A DNA stretch of 64,000 nucleotides from Solirubrum puertoriconensis (GCF_001483135.1 NZ_LNAL01000003.1:702906-766905), one strand, 5' to 3'. Positions 1 to 9,161 are shown, numbered from the stretch's first letter. Numbers and translations: made by a program. Notes: a model not told the origin generated them from the sequence alone.

Positions 1-1
1 A

Positions 2-460
2 AACGTACCGAAAACAGCTATCCGCGCCATGGTAGTAGGGTGGTTTGTTGTTGAAGGTGGTTTAGTTGTTAGGGATTATTTTGCGGAATACCCAAGCAGC
101 CGAATCCGTGAGGACTTTAACGTAGGCTTAAAAGAGGCATTCGATGAAGCAGAGCGCCTGCCGGGCGTGCAGCAAGTGCTGGTAACCACGAATATGCCAC
201 TGCCTTATGTTTATACGTTATTCTTTTCTAAATACCCGCCGGCCCGCTTTCAACAGGATAAGTCGTATGAGATAGTGAATGGTTTGTACGATGTTAAGCG
301 AGTTGGCAAGTTTGTATTCTCCGAAAGCATTCTTGAGCCGGGAAGAAACTTTGGTTACCTGATGCGCAAAAATCAGTTTCAGGACACGGACAAATGGCGC
401 CACGAACCTCTATTCGGCAACGATTATTGGGAGGTTGGCATCGTTCGGGTATTACCCTAG
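2..460 (+). CDS. C-terminal part of a membrane glycosyltransferase (PMT/ArnT-like), 5' end outside the window
   Basis: The frame is open from base 2, so the gene very likely begins upstream; the ATG at 29 is internal. The visible part starts with a hydrophobic stretch like a last membrane helix, then a soluble tail containing PYVYTLFFSKYPP and a NFGYLMRK segment. This order resembles the C-terminal periplasmic tail of GT39/GT83-type glycosyltransferases, which move a sugar from a lipid carrier to a lipid or protein in the periplasm. The catalytic DE motif and most membrane helices would lie outside the window, so the family call is inference from the tail only. It ends before a strong hairpin at 491-527. 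Confidence 0.5.
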   Translation, partial: NVPKTAIRAMVVGWFVVEGGLVVRDYFAEYPSSRIREDFNVGLKEAFDEAERLPGVQQVLVTTNMPLPYVYTLFFSKYPPARFQQDKSYEIVNGLYDVKRVGKFVFSESILEPGRNFGYLMRKNQFQDTDKWRHEPLFGNDYWEVGIVRVLP

Positions 461-490
461 ATTGCCTCTGATTGTTGCTGCTGTGGTAAT

Positions 491-527
491 GCGAAGGGCT
501 GCTTAGTTAAACTAAGCAGCCCTTCGC
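491..527. terminator. Hairpin between convergent genes
   Basis: A perfect 18-bp inverted repeat with a one-base loop (arms 491-508 and 510-527). No long T-run follows on either side, but its place between two converging genes fits a bidirectional terminator. Confidence 0.6.
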
Positions 528-606
528 ATAGCGCATAGCTAATAGGCCTGGGGCGTTATGGCCCATTGCTGCAAATGCACGCTCAGCAGGCTAAGGACGC
601 GGGGGG

Positions 607-1026
607 CTACAGCGTAGCTACTTGCTCGGGTTGGATGGCTACTTCGCGGGGCTTCTGCACAAGGTAGTAGTAGGCCAGTACTAGCAGCCCCAGCGTGAAC
701 GGAATAATGGCTAGGTGCTTGCCCGTAATCAGCCCGCCAATGAGTACTTCATCGAAATGAAAAAACTCGCTGATCATCCAGTAGGAGTTGGCCGAAATCC
801 AGAACACAATAGCCAGGTTGTGGGCCAATTCAGATTTTAAGTGGCGGGTGCGCCAGGCAATGATGATGGCAATGGCCAGCGTGGGAAAGATCATGCTAAT
901 TCCGAGAGCTTTCCAGATCATGCACCAACTCACGTCCTTGAGCAGCCAAAACACAATGTGCAGATTTTCTATGCGGCGGTAGGAGGCCGGTATGGCATAA
1001 ACTGGCTCGGGCGTGGTGTTTTCCAT
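607..1026 (-). CDS. Four-helix integral membrane protein, unknown function
   Basis: A 139-residue protein beginning MENTTPEPVY; the ATG at 1026 is chosen over a TTG four codons upstream. About four hydrophobic segments are visible (roughly residues 23-42, 43-60, 68-88 and 103-124), separated by short charged loops such as WRTRHLKSE. Helices 1 and 3 are rich in Trp and Tyr. The C-terminus is hydrophilic. I do not recognise a named family. It faces the preceding glycosyltransferase gene and is transcribed away from the metal-dependent hydrolase gene at 1188. Confidence 0.7.
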   Translation of the reverse strand: MENTTPEPVYAIPASYRRIENLHIVFWLLKDVSWCMIWKALGISMIFPTLAIAIIIAWRTRHLKSELAHNLAIVFWISANSYWMISEFFHFDEVLIGGLITGKHLAIIPFTLGLLVLAYYYLVQKPREVAIQPEQVATL

Positions 1027-1187
1027 GAGAATGAGCAATGCAGAAAAGGTAAAGTTACGTGCCTGCTTATATGCGGCGCCAGCGCGGTTTAGGCCCAGGT
1101 GCGCATTTTGTGACTTATGGCGCTGACAGGCATAAACAGAAGCCGTATTTGGCGAACTGCCGGGCTTCAGGTTTCTTCGCGACTACC

Positions 1188-1739
1188 ATGCCCACCATCT
1201 TCACCCACGCTGCGGTAGCGGCCGGCCTAGGTCGGGTGCTGCATGTGCGCCCGTTGCCAGCTCGCTTCTGGTGGCTTACGGCCCTGTGCGCCATCCTGCC
1301 CGATTTCGATGCCATTACCTTCAGGCTTGGCATACCGTACGAGAGCATGTGGGGGCACCGCGGCTTTACTCACTCCTTGGTATTTGCCTTACTGATTGGG
1401 CTGCTGATGGGCTACGCCGCGTGGCCGCGCACCCGCCCGGAGCCGCGCTGGGCTTTGGCTGTGTGGTTTGCCGTGGCCACGGCTTCGCATCCACTGCTCG
1501 ATATGCTTACCAACGGCGGCTTAGGGGTAGCATTGCTGGCGCCGTTCAGCAGCGAGCGGTACTTCCTTCCGTGGCGGCCGGTGCGCGTGTCGCCCATTGG
1601 GGCAGGGTTCTTTTCGATGCGGGGTGTGGCTACGCTGCTAAGCGAACTGCTTTGGCTGTGGCTGCCTACGCTAGTGGCGGTGCTGCTTACGGGCCCGCTG
1701 CGGAGCCGGCGAGTTGCTAAGGACACCACGCGCGCTTAA
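1188..1739 (+). CDS. Membrane-bound metal-dependent hydrolase, YdjM/DUF457 type
   Basis: The 183-residue product starts MPTIFTHAAVAAGLG; the frame is open further upstream, but this ATG gives the usual N-terminus of the family. The family signature is clear: LPDFD early, then GHRGFTHS with the conserved His/Thr/His, then a downstream SHPLLDMLTNGG motif; these residues are thought to bind metal. Several hydrophobic segments follow. DUF457 proteins are inner-membrane proteins often annotated as LexA-regulated hydrolases; their substrate is unknown. It lies near umuDC but in a separate transcription unit. Confidence 0.85.
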   Translation: MPTIFTHAAVAAGLGRVLHVRPLPARFWWLTALCAILPDFDAITFRLGIPYESMWGHRGFTHSLVFALLIGLLMGYAAWPRTRPEPRWALAVWFAVATASHPLLDMLTNGGLGVALLAPFSSERYFLPWRPVRVSPIGAGFFSMRGVATLLSELLWLWLPTLVAVLLTGPLRSRRVAKDTTRA

Positions 1740-1791
1740 CTGGTAAGTGCACCTAGGGTGAGCAGCGTCGTATGTCGGCATCAGGCTGCTG

Positions 1792-1820
1792 CAAAAAAAC
1801 GGCCGCACAAAGGCGGCCGA
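1792..1820 (-). terminator. Rho-independent terminator of the 1843-2100 gene
   Basis: Inverted repeat CGGCCGC/GCGGCCG with a six-base loop (1800-1819). On the minus strand it is followed by a run of seven T (plus-strand A-run ending at 1799). Confidence 0.8.
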
Positions 1821-1842
1821 CGATGGAACAGGAACGGGTTGG

Positions 1843-2100
1843 CTAGTTCAGCCACACCTCCGCTACGGGCATAAAGCGCCGGGCGGCGAAGGCGCCGTAG
1901 GGCTGCTCGGCATAGAAGCCTAGCACGTGCACCTGCGGCTCTTTGGTGCGAGCATTCAGCCGGTACTCTACCGGATACACCGCGCCGCGCTCGGGCCAGT
2001 CGCCAATGTGGTCTTCAGGACGGCGGCTGGCATCAACGCAACGGGCATATTGCTGTACGGGAAGGGGAGTAGGAAGCTGTGTCTTCTTCGTTCTGCGCAT
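1843..2100 (-). CDS. Small hypothetical protein
   Basis: An 85-residue protein of unknown function. The ATG at 2100 (MRRTKKTQ) is preferred; a TTG two codons upstream would also be in frame. The basic N-terminus is followed by a compact domain with GDWPERGAVYPVEYRL and a QVHVLGFY strand, ending in VWLN; it looks like a small beta-rich soluble domain. Supporting evidence that it is real: a good terminator directly downstream and a minus-strand TATTTTTG box at 2104-2111. If that box is the -7 element, the mRNA would start at or next to the ATG, so the transcript may be leaderless. Confidence 0.65.
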   Translation of the reverse strand: MRRTKKTQLPTPLPVQQYARCVDASRRPEDHIGDWPERGAVYPVEYRLNARTKEPQVHVLGFYAEQPYGAFAARRFMPVAEVWLN

Positions 2101-2223
2101 ATCCAAAAATAAGGATATTCAACATAAACTAAAAATATTAGGTAGAAAAAATTGGTGAAATAGGGGTGTTTTCGGGTGAAATGATAGCATTAAAGCTAGG
2201 TTAAAGAAGACCGTTCCGAAAAA

Positions 2224-2288
2224 TAGTTAGAACCCTGGGAACTAATCTGCGGCGTTTTGAAAACTATATGCTAAAAAAATTAGTAAAT
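2224..2288 (+). promoter_or_regulatory. Candidate operator region of umuDC
   Basis: The AT-rich stretch before umuD holds dyads: TAGTT-N11-AACTA at 2224-2244 and GTTTTGAAAAC at 2254-2264. A TTG at 2257-2259 lies 21 bases before a TA-rich box at 2281, which is only a weak -7 match. SOS control of umuDC is expected from the family; that these dyads bind LexA is inference. Confidence 0.35.
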
Positions 2289-2329
2289 AGCAGCGCCGAC
2301 CAACGGCTAAGTGGGGGTCGGCTCGTTCT

Positions 2330-2812
2330 ATGACGCGCATTACGCCTTTTTCTATTAGCACCGATTGGGCCGGCCTCACGCTGCCGCTCTTCGCCTGTGT
2401 GGTGCCGGCGGGCTTTCCGTCGCCTGCCGACGACCACCTCGACGCTCCGCTCAATTTGCACGAGCTGTTGTTTGCGCACCCGGCCTCTACGTTTCTGGCC
2501 CGCGTAACCGGCGACTCGATGAACGGCGCCGGTATTCGTCACAACGACATCATTGCCGTCGACAGGGCCTTGGAGGCGGCCGACGGCTGCATTGTAGTGG
2601 CTGTGCTTGATGGCGAGCATACCGTGAAGCGCCTGCGCCGCGAGGGCACCCAAACCTGGCTTGAGCCCGAAAATCCGCGCTACCCCATCATCCGCCTCAA
2701 CGAAGGCAGCGAGCTGATCATTTTTGGGGTCGTTACGCACGTAATCCACGCCTTCCGCGAAAAGCGCAGCCGCGTGCTCGGGCAGGTAAACAACCTGCGT
2801 CGCCGCGCCTAG
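2330..2812 (+). CDS. umuD: UmuD-like S24 peptidase, translesion polymerase accessory subunit
   Basis: The 160-residue protein has the UmuD/LexA self-cleaving serine protease layout. The catalytic serine is Ser63 in TGDSMNGAGI and the lysine is Lys100 in HTVKRL. An Ala-Gly pair at 27-28 before FPSPADD matches the autocleavage site, so cleavage would give a UmuD'-like product of about 133 residues. In the known system RecA-ssDNA triggers cleavage and two UmuD' join UmuC to form Pol V. The gene ends in C-C-TAG-G, 11 bases before umuC, so the two are one operon. No DNA-binding domain precedes the protease fold, which rules out LexA itself. Confidence 0.93.
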   Translation: MTRITPFSISTDWAGLTLPLFACVVPAGFPSPADDHLDAPLNLHELLFAHPASTFLARVTGDSMNGAGIRHNDIIAVDRALEAADGCIVVAVLDGEHTVKRLRREGTQTWLEPENPRYPIIRLNEGSELIIFGVVTHVIHAFREKRSRVLGQVNNLRRRA

Positions 2813-2823
2813 GTACTGCTGCT

Positions 2824-4155
2824 ATGTTTGCCTTGGTCGACTGCAACAACTTTTATGTGTCGTGCGAGCGGGTGTTTCAGCCGCGCTACGAGGGCGTGCC
2901 CGTGGTGGTGCTCAGCAACAACGACGGCTGCCTGATTTCGCGCTCCGACGAAGCCAAGGCCCTAGGGCTGAAAATGGGCGACGCGTTTCACCTGGTAAAA
3001 CCCACGCTGCTGGAGCACTCCGTGAAGGTTTTCTCCTCTAACTACGCCCTCTACGGCGACATGAGCCGGCGCGTGGTGCGTGTGCTCTGCGACTTTGCCC
3101 CGGAGGTGGAGGTTTATTCCATCGACGAGGCTTTTCTGAACCTAGGCGGCATGCGCTACTGGGCGCCCGAGGGGCTGGAGGACTACGCCGGCCGCATTAG
3201 AGAAACGGTGAAACAGCACGTGGGCATACCCACCGCCGTGGGCGTGGCGCCCACCAAAGTGCTAGCCAAAATGGCCAACCGCTTGGCCCGCAAACGAACC
3301 GAACAGGAGCGGGTGTGGGTGCTGGGCAATGATGCGCAACGGCTCGAAGCCCTAGAGCGCACCGCCGTAGAAGACATATGGGGCATAGGCCACCGCTACG
3401 CCCGCAAGCTGCACGAGCAAAACATTTGCACCGCCGCTGCCTTGGCGGCCAAGCCCCGCGCTTGGGTGCGGCAGCACCTGGGCGGCGTGGTGGGCGAGCG
3501 GCTGTGGTACGAGCTGCATGGCCAGGCTTGCCTGGAGCTGGAAGCCCGCCTGCCCGACGACGAAGCCACCCTCGGACCTAGGGCCACGCACCGCCAGAGT
3601 GCCGCTTGTACGCGCTCCTTCACGCGCCCCATTGCCGACGAGCAAAAGCTGCGCGAGGCCGTGGCTACGTTTGCGGCCCGCGCCGCCGAAAAGCTCCGGG
3701 CCGAAGGCCTCGCTGCGCACCTGCTCACGGTGTTGCTCGGCACCGATCGGTTTTCCCCGAAGCCGGGCCCCTCTACCTTCAGCACCACCATTGCACTGCC
3801 CAGCGCTACCAACGACACCGGCCAGCTAACGCACTACGCCCTAGGTGCCCTGAAGCGCCTGCGCCGGGCGGGCACCTGCTACACCCGAGCCGGAGTGGTG
3901 TGCGCCGGCCTCGAGCCCGAAGGCCGGGTGCAACTAGGTTTGTTTGAGGCCCCCGAGGCCCGCCAGAAAAGCAAGCAGCTAATGGAGGCGCTGGATACGC
4001 TGAACAAGCGCTTCGGCCGCGCCAAAGTGCGCTACGCCGCAGCCGGCACCAAGCCGCTATCATGGCAGGGGCGCTGCGACTACGTATCGCCGCAGTTTAC
4101 TACCAACTGGGAGCAGCTGTGGCGCATCGGCGACGACGCGAGCCGCAAAGTCTAG
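2824..4155 (+). CDS. umuC: Y-family DNA polymerase V catalytic subunit UmuC
   Basis: This 443-residue protein is the error-prone polymerase that copies past DNA lesions. The N-terminal palm holds DCNNFYVSCE with catalytic Asp6 and SIDEAF with Asp101 and Glu102, the metal-binding acidic residues. GVAPTKVLAKMANRLA and a helix-hairpin-helix region (around DIWGIGHRYARKL) follow, then the little-finger domain. The C-terminus (RFGRAKVRYAAAG to NWEQLWRI) is the DUF4113 tail typical of UmuC. Length matches the family. It is co-transcribed with umuD. The downstream gene runs the opposite way and ends seven bases after the UmuC stop. Confidence 0.95.
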   Translation: MFALVDCNNFYVSCERVFQPRYEGVPVVVLSNNDGCLISRSDEAKALGLKMGDAFHLVKPTLLEHSVKVFSSNYALYGDMSRRVVRVLCDFAPEVEVYSIDEAFLNLGGMRYWAPEGLEDYAGRIRETVKQHVGIPTAVGVAPTKVLAKMANRLARKRTEQERVWVLGNDAQRLEALERTAVEDIWGIGHRYARKLHEQNICTAAALAAKPRAWVRQHLGGVVGERLWYELHGQACLELEARLPDDEATLGPRATHRQSAACTRSFTRPIADEQKLREAVATFAARAAEKLRAEGLAAHLLTVLLGTDRFSPKPGPSTFSTTIALPSATNDTGQLTHYALGALKRLRRAGTCYTRAGVVCAGLEPEGRVQLGLFEAPEARQKSKQLMEALDTLNKRFGRAKVRYAAAGTKPLSWQGRCDYVSPQFTTNWEQLWRIGDDASRKV

Positions 4156-4161
4156 CTGCCC

Positions 4162-6984
4162 TTACGGCTGCAGCACCACCCGCCGCGTAAGTACCTCGCC
4201 GCCGGCCGATTGCCACTGCAGCAAGTACACGCCCGCGGGCAAAGCCCGCACCTGCAACTCGGTGGCGGCTTGCGTTACGCGCCACGTCCGCACCTGTTGC
4301 CCTAGGCTGTTGCGTAGCATAAGCACCGAGCCAGCCGCCGCATTGCCGGGCAACTGCACCTGCAAGCTCCCTTGGCTTGGGTTCGGGAATACCGCCCAAC
4401 TAGCTTGCTGTGCCACCGTGGGGCGTGTGGGCAACACCTGGGCGTAGCGTAACTGGGCCGCATCGGCGGCGGCTTGCAGCTCGGCCAGGGTAGGAGCGGC
4501 CAGCACAGCAAAGGCTACGGTAACGGAGTCGTTGGGGGCCAGGCGACCTAGGGCAGCACCCAGCACCTGCGATACGTCGGAGCCGGTGGGCGTGCCTGCG
4601 GTGCGTTGCTTGCGGCCCGAGCTAAGCGTCAGGAATTTTTCGGCCGACGAAAACCCGTCGCGCAGGCTTACCGCGGCTGTAGTTGGGGCAGCGTTATCGA
4701 TGGCGTAGTACGAGGCCGTGGTAGGAGCCGCGGCTCCTAGCAGCCGCACGCCCGCAAACAACCTAGGGTTAAGTGCATCGTGCACGTAGCCGAGGGCGCG
4801 GGCCGAATCGTACGCGGCCAGGTTGCGGCCGGCTTCGGCGGGCAGGTCCCAGTCCATAAACAAGCCGGCGTGCAGGGTTTGCCACGTATCGGGCGAGAGG
4901 TTGCGCAAAGTGTACTCCACAATGGCGTAGTCGCGGTCGGCAGCGGCGGGACCGGGCCAGGCCATGGCCCGCTGGCGCACGCGCACCCCTACAGTGCGGC
5001 CGTTGCTTTGGCTCGGCAACGAATCCTGAAACGCCCCGGTAGCGCGCTGCATGGCGGCCGTAGCCGCTTGCATGGCTATGGTTTGCTGGCTGAAAAAGTC
5101 TTGATCGACGCGGTTACTGGGTACGCTGCGCAGGCGGTCGGCTACTTTGGTAGGGCCCGTGGCCACCAGCAAGCCGCCTTCGCTGAGCAATACCGGCGAG
5201 TTGCGGTAAGTAATGCTGGCGCCCACTTCGGTGTTGCCGCTGTCGTAGCCCAGGTTGCCCCGGCTGGTAACGGTAAGGTGCAGGTTGTTGGCCGTCAGCA
5301 CCACGTAATCGGGGTTCAGCTCCAGCGTTACGTACTCATCGGCCACAAAGCCGTTGGGCGCGGTAAAGCGGCAGCGCAGCACGGCGCGGGTGCTGGCCGG
5401 CGTGTTGGGTGCAATGCTCAGGCGCACCGGCACGGTGGCCGTGGCATTGGTGCCCAGCGCACCTAGGGTTGCCGCGCTGCCGCTGCTAATGCTAAGCTGC
5501 GGCGTAAGCGAGCTGATGCTGAGCGTGAGGCCCTGCACCGGCTGCAGTAAATTTTGAATGGTAAGCGCCAGGCGGGCTGTGTCGCCGGCCAACAGCCGCG
5601 GTTTGCTTAGGCTGTGGCCTAGCACCCGCACGGCCGTCTGGTTGGCACCTAGGGCCAAGGCGCGGTGCACATTCAGGCGACCTGTGCCCAACCGGCCGAC
5701 TAACGCGGTATTTCTCGGAATGCTGTAAATGTCGTCGGCGGAGCGGCGCAGCACGGCCACTACCTGCGCGGCCGAAAGCTGCGGATACAGGCTGCGCACC
5801 AGCCCCGCTGCCCCGGCCACCAGCGGCGCCGCAAACGACGAACCGCCCACCGGTGCGTAAGTGTCTTCGGCATCGTAGAGGGTGGTAAGTATGCGGCGGC
5901 CCGGGGCGCTCAGGCCCACGTGGTAGCTGTAGGTAATGGTTTGCTCGTCGAAGTCCGATAGCCCCGCTACCGACAGTACGTGGTCGTACGAAGCCGGGTA
6001 GAAGTCCAGCTCGGCATTGGTGTTGCCCGCGGCGGCTACCAACACAGCCCCACGGTTTACGGCCGCGTAGGTGCACACATCCTGCTCGAACTGCGACTTG
6101 CCGCCCACGCCGCCCCATGAAATATTAATGACTTTGCAGCCGTGGTCGGCGGCGTACACAATGCCTTCATAACCGCCAAAAGCACCCTCGGGCGTTTGCG
6201 GGTACACTTTGATGTGCATGAACCGGCACTTAAAACCCACGCCTGCTATGCCCTTGCCGTTGTCGGCGGCGGCGGCGGCGGCACCGGTTACCAGCGTGCC
6301 GTGGCTAAACAAGCCACTGCGCGGTACCGAGGCCGTAGGGTCGTTGTCGTTGTCGCCGGTGTCCCAGCCCCGGAAATTATCGATATACCCGTCGCGGTCG
6401 TCGTCGATGCCGTTGATGGGATCGGCGTAGTTCAGCTTGGCCTGCCCGCGCAAATCCTGGTGGTTGAACAGTACGCCGCTGTCGGTAATGCCAATTACTA
6501 CGGAAGTATCACCCTTACTCAGGTTCCAGGCCGAATAGGCCTTAATGAGCTTTAGGTGGTACTGCCCATCGGCCTTGGTTGAGTCGGCCAGCGGGTCGTT
6601 GGGTTGATACAAGGGCGCGCGTTGGTACAGCGGCTCTACGTACTCCACGGCGCCGGTGCTCAGCAGTGCCTGGCGCACCTTGGCAAACGGTAGCGCGGTG
6701 GGGTAGCTGAACTCATAAATGGTACGCAGCTCCACGCTGCCGGGTAAGTCGGCCGAAGGGGGCACTGCCCGCGGAAACTTCTGCAGCACGCGCTTGGCTG
6801 CCAGCTGCCCTAGGGCTTGCTCTACGTAAACCAACGGGGCACCTTCGCGCAGCTTAAACACGGCCGTACCGGGGAGTGTAGTCGAGGCTTCGGCCGCAAC
6901 AACCGGCGCAGTTTGCGCTGCAGCTGCCCCCGAAAGCAGCAGCCAGCTATACGTGAAAAACAGCAGGCGTAAAAGCTGTTTCAT
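4162..6984 (-). CDS. Secreted subtilisin-like (S8) serine protease with T9SS sorting domain
   Basis: A 940-residue exported protease. Residues 1-24 form a signal peptide ending AAAAQ. A propeptide-like region (about 30-135) comes before the S8 catalytic domain: Asp168 in GITDSG, His228 in SHGT, oxyanion Asn321 in AAAGN and nucleophile Ser383 in GGSSFAAP. The middle (about 440-850) is beta-rich, with no second enzyme visible. The last 75 residues, from FPNPSQGSLQV to GVYLLQW and RRVVLQP, are a type A sorting domain, so it is likely moved across the outer membrane by T9SS and anchored or released. It is monocistronic and converges with umuC. Confidence 0.93.
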   Translation of the reverse strand: MKQLLRLLFFTYSWLLLSGAAAAQTAPVVAAEASTTLPGTAVFKLREGAPLVYVEQALGQLAAKRVLQKFPRAVPPSADLPGSVELRTIYEFSYPTALPFAKVRQALLSTGAVEYVEPLYQRAPLYQPNDPLADSTKADGQYHLKLIKAYSAWNLSKGDTSVVIGITDSGVLFNHQDLRGQAKLNYADPINGIDDDRDGYIDNFRGWDTGDNDNDPTASVPRSGLFSHGTLVTGAAAAAADNGKGIAGVGFKCRFMHIKVYPQTPEGAFGGYEGIVYAADHGCKVINISWGGVGGKSQFEQDVCTYAAVNRGAVLVAAAGNTNAELDFYPASYDHVLSVAGLSDFDEQTITYSYHVGLSAPGRRILTTLYDAEDTYAPVGGSSFAAPLVAGAAGLVRSLYPQLSAAQVVAVLRRSADDIYSIPRNTALVGRLGTGRLNVHRALALGANQTAVRVLGHSLSKPRLLAGDTARLALTIQNLLQPVQGLTLSISSLTPQLSISSGSAATLGALGTNATATVPVRLSIAPNTPASTRAVLRCRFTAPNGFVADEYVTLELNPDYVVLTANNLHLTVTSRGNLGYDSGNTEVGASITYRNSPVLLSEGGLLVATGPTKVADRLRSVPSNRVDQDFFSQQTIAMQAATAAMQRATGAFQDSLPSQSNGRTVGVRVRQRAMAWPGPAAADRDYAIVEYTLRNLSPDTWQTLHAGLFMDWDLPAEAGRNLAAYDSARALGYVHDALNPRLFAGVRLLGAAAPTTASYYAIDNAAPTTAAVSLRDGFSSAEKFLTLSSGRKQRTAGTPTGSDVSQVLGAALGRLAPNDSVTVAFAVLAAPTLAELQAAADAAQLRYAQVLPTRPTVAQQASWAVFPNPSQGSLQVQLPGNAAAGSVLMLRNSLGQQVRTWRVTQAATELQVRALPAGVYLLQWQSAGGEVLTRRVVLQP

Positions 6985-7099
6985 TGATGCAAATGATGTG
7001 ATGGGCAGGACTGCCTTAACTACGTAAATTTAACCCTGCCGCCACACATGGCCGAGCTTTTTCGCTCGACGTTGTTCTGCATACCCCCAACCCCCGATT

Positions 7100-8776
7100 T
7101 TGAACGCTATAATCTCAAAACACCAGGCTACCCTGGAGCAAGCCGTACAGGCCTTGCACGGCCGCACATTCTTTTCGCAGTACCCCGAAAACCCCTCGCC
7201 CAAGGTATACGGTGCCGAGGCCGACGCCCAAGGCCGCGAGGCTTTCCTAGGTCGGCGGGGGCAGTCGTTTGCCGAGCTGCAGCAAGGCGCGCCCGAAGCA
7301 TGGGCCGGGCAAGAGGAGTCGCCCTACGAGCAGGCGGCCCTGGGTATCAAATACCCGTACTACGCGCCCGAAACACTGGTGCATAACGCTCAGCAGGCTT
7401 TTGATGCTTGGCGTAAGCTGAAGCCCGCCTACCGGGCCGCACTGCTTATTGAGAGCCTGGAAGGCATGAAGCAGCGCTTCTTCGAGATTGGCTATGCCAC
7501 CATGCACACCACGGGGCAGGCCTTCCTGATGTCGTTTCAAGCCTCGGGCCCGCACGCTGCCGACCGCGCCTTGGAGGCCGTGGCTGCCGGCTACGAGGAG
7601 CAAACGCGCTTCCCCGAAGAAACCCGCTGGGACAAGCCCATGGGCAAGTACACCATCAGACTAAACAAAACCTGGCGCCCGGTGCCCAAGGGTGTGGCCC
7701 TGGTCATCGGTTGCTCCACGTTCCCCACCTGGAACACGGTGCCCGGCATGTACGCCTCGCTGGTAACAGGCAACCCTGTTGTCATCAAGCCGCACCCAAA
7801 GGCCGTGCTGCCCATTGCCATTGTGGTAGCCGAAGTGCAGAAAGTGCTGGTAGCCGCTGGCCTGCCCGCCACCATCTGCCAATTGGCCGTCGACGCCGAC
7901 GACCACCTCATCACCAAAGAGCTGGCCGAGCACCCCACCGTGAAGCTGATCGACTACACCGGCGGCACCGAGTTCGGCAACTACATCGAGAGCCTGCAGA
8001 GCAAAGGCAAAACGGTGTTCACCGAGAAAACCGGCGTGAACTCGGTTATCCTCGACTCGTGCGACGACCTCGATAAAGTAGCTCAGAACCTGGCTTTCTC
8101 GGTAAGCCTGTATTCGGGCCAGATGTGCACCGCTCCGCAGAACTTCTTCATTCCGGAGCAGGGCGTGAAGGTAGCCGGTACGCTGGTGCCCTTTGAGGAG
8201 GTGGTGCAGAAGCTGGCCGGCGCTGTGCAAGGTCTCGCCACCAACCCCAAGGCGGCGCCGCACGTGCTAGGTGCCATCCAGAACCCGGCCACGCACGAGC
8301 GCGTGGAGCAAATGGCTCAGAGCGGCCACCGCAACGTGCTGGCGCACGGCAAAGTGCAGAACTCCACGTTCCAGAACGCCCGCACCTGCTCGCCCGCGCT
8401 GTACGAGGTTGATGCCACGCTAAAGGAGCACTTCAGCCGCGAGCTGTTCGGCCCGATCATGCTGGCCATCAAAACCAAAAATTCGCACGAGAGCGTGAAG
8501 CTGGCCGCCGAGCTGGCCCGCGAGTACGGTGCCATCAGCTGCGCGGCCTACACTACCGATGCCGAGCTGAAAGAGGAAATCATGGACCAAATGAGCCTCG
8601 CCGGCACGGCTGTAAGCTTCAACCTCACCGGCGGTTTCTACGTGAACCAGAACGCGGCTTTCTCCGACTTCCACGTGACCGGTGGTAACCCTGCCGGCAA
8701 CGCCTCTTTCACTAACCCCGAGTTTGTGCTGAAGCGCTTTACCTGGGTAGGCTTCCGCGAACCAATTGCCAGCTGA
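7100..8776 (+). CDS. paaN: PaaN-type aldehyde dehydrogenase (phenylacetate degradation)
   Basis: The 558-residue protein has an N-terminal helical extension and a full aldehyde dehydrogenase fold. VVIKPHPKA contains the cofactor-binding Lys; the general base Glu309 lies in FTEKTG and nucleophile Cys343 in YSGQMCTAPQN. The N-terminal FFSQYPENPSPKVYG and MHTTGQAF segments are typical of PaaN, which oxidises the ring-opened aldehyde semialdehyde in phenylacetyl-CoA breakdown. It appears to start at a TTG; no ATG is available nearby. No other paa gene is in the window, so it stands alone and may act on another aldehyde. Codon use matches its neighbours. Confidence 0.88.
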   Translation: MNAIISKHQATLEQAVQALHGRTFFSQYPENPSPKVYGAEADAQGREAFLGRRGQSFAELQQGAPEAWAGQEESPYEQAALGIKYPYYAPETLVHNAQQAFDAWRKLKPAYRAALLIESLEGMKQRFFEIGYATMHTTGQAFLMSFQASGPHAADRALEAVAAGYEEQTRFPEETRWDKPMGKYTIRLNKTWRPVPKGVALVIGCSTFPTWNTVPGMYASLVTGNPVVIKPHPKAVLPIAIVVAEVQKVLVAAGLPATICQLAVDADDHLITKELAEHPTVKLIDYTGGTEFGNYIESLQSKGKTVFTEKTGVNSVILDSCDDLDKVAQNLAFSVSLYSGQMCTAPQNFFIPEQGVKVAGTLVPFEEVVQKLAGAVQGLATNPKAAPHVLGAIQNPATHERVEQMAQSGHRNVLAHGKVQNSTFQNARTCSPALYEVDATLKEHFSRELFGPIMLAIKTKNSHESVKLAAELAREYGAISCAAYTTDAELKEEIMDQMSLAGTAVSFNLTGGFYVNQNAAFSDFHVTGGNPAGNASFTNPEFVLKRFTWVGFREPIAS

Positions 8777-8811
8777 TTAACGATTATAAATTGACAGCTG
8801 TTGGTTAACGC

Positions 8812-8848
8812 CAAAACACCCCGGTGCCGTGAGGTGCCGGGGTGTTTT
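8812..8848. terminator. Bidirectional terminator between paaN and a lipoprotein gene
   Basis: Inverted repeat with arms AAAACACCCCGG and CCGGGGTGTTTT; A-run on the left and T-run on the right serve both converging genes. Confidence 0.85.
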
Positions 8849-8873
8849 GTTTGGAACGGTGGCTCTGATGGGG

Positions 8874-9161
8874 TTATTGCGAAGTGCCGCGTGGGGCCCT
8901 GGCACTTACTGGTTTGGTATAGCGGTAGGCCTTGGGCGACTTAACGGTGCGGAACTTGTAAGGGTTTTTGGCATTCATATCAACGCCAAGCCCGATGGTG
9001 CGCGGCGGCTCCTTCCGGAACGACGACTTATCGTTGGGGCGGCGCTGCTGCTTTGCGTTTACACTGCCGTAGCTTTTGGGCTGCTGCAACACTTTGTCTT
9101 GGGTACAAGCTCCGCCGAGCAGCAATAAGCTCAGCGCAAGCAGTGGGGTCGAAATTTTCAT
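8874..9161 (-). CDS. Small lipoprotein, unknown function
   Basis: A 95-residue protein with a lipoprotein signal: hydrophobic residues 5-15 and the lipobox LGGAC with Cys19 as the likely lipidated residue. The mature part is short, basic and probably disordered, rich in Lys, Arg and Pro, with TKPVSARAPRG near the end. No domain is recognised. It is a single gene sharing a terminator with paaN. Confidence 0.75.
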   Translation of the reverse strand: MKISTPLLALSLLLLGGACTQDKVLQQPKSYGSVNAKQQRRPNDKSSFRKEPPRTIGLGVDMNAKNPYKFRTVKSPKAYRYTKPVSARAPRGTSQ

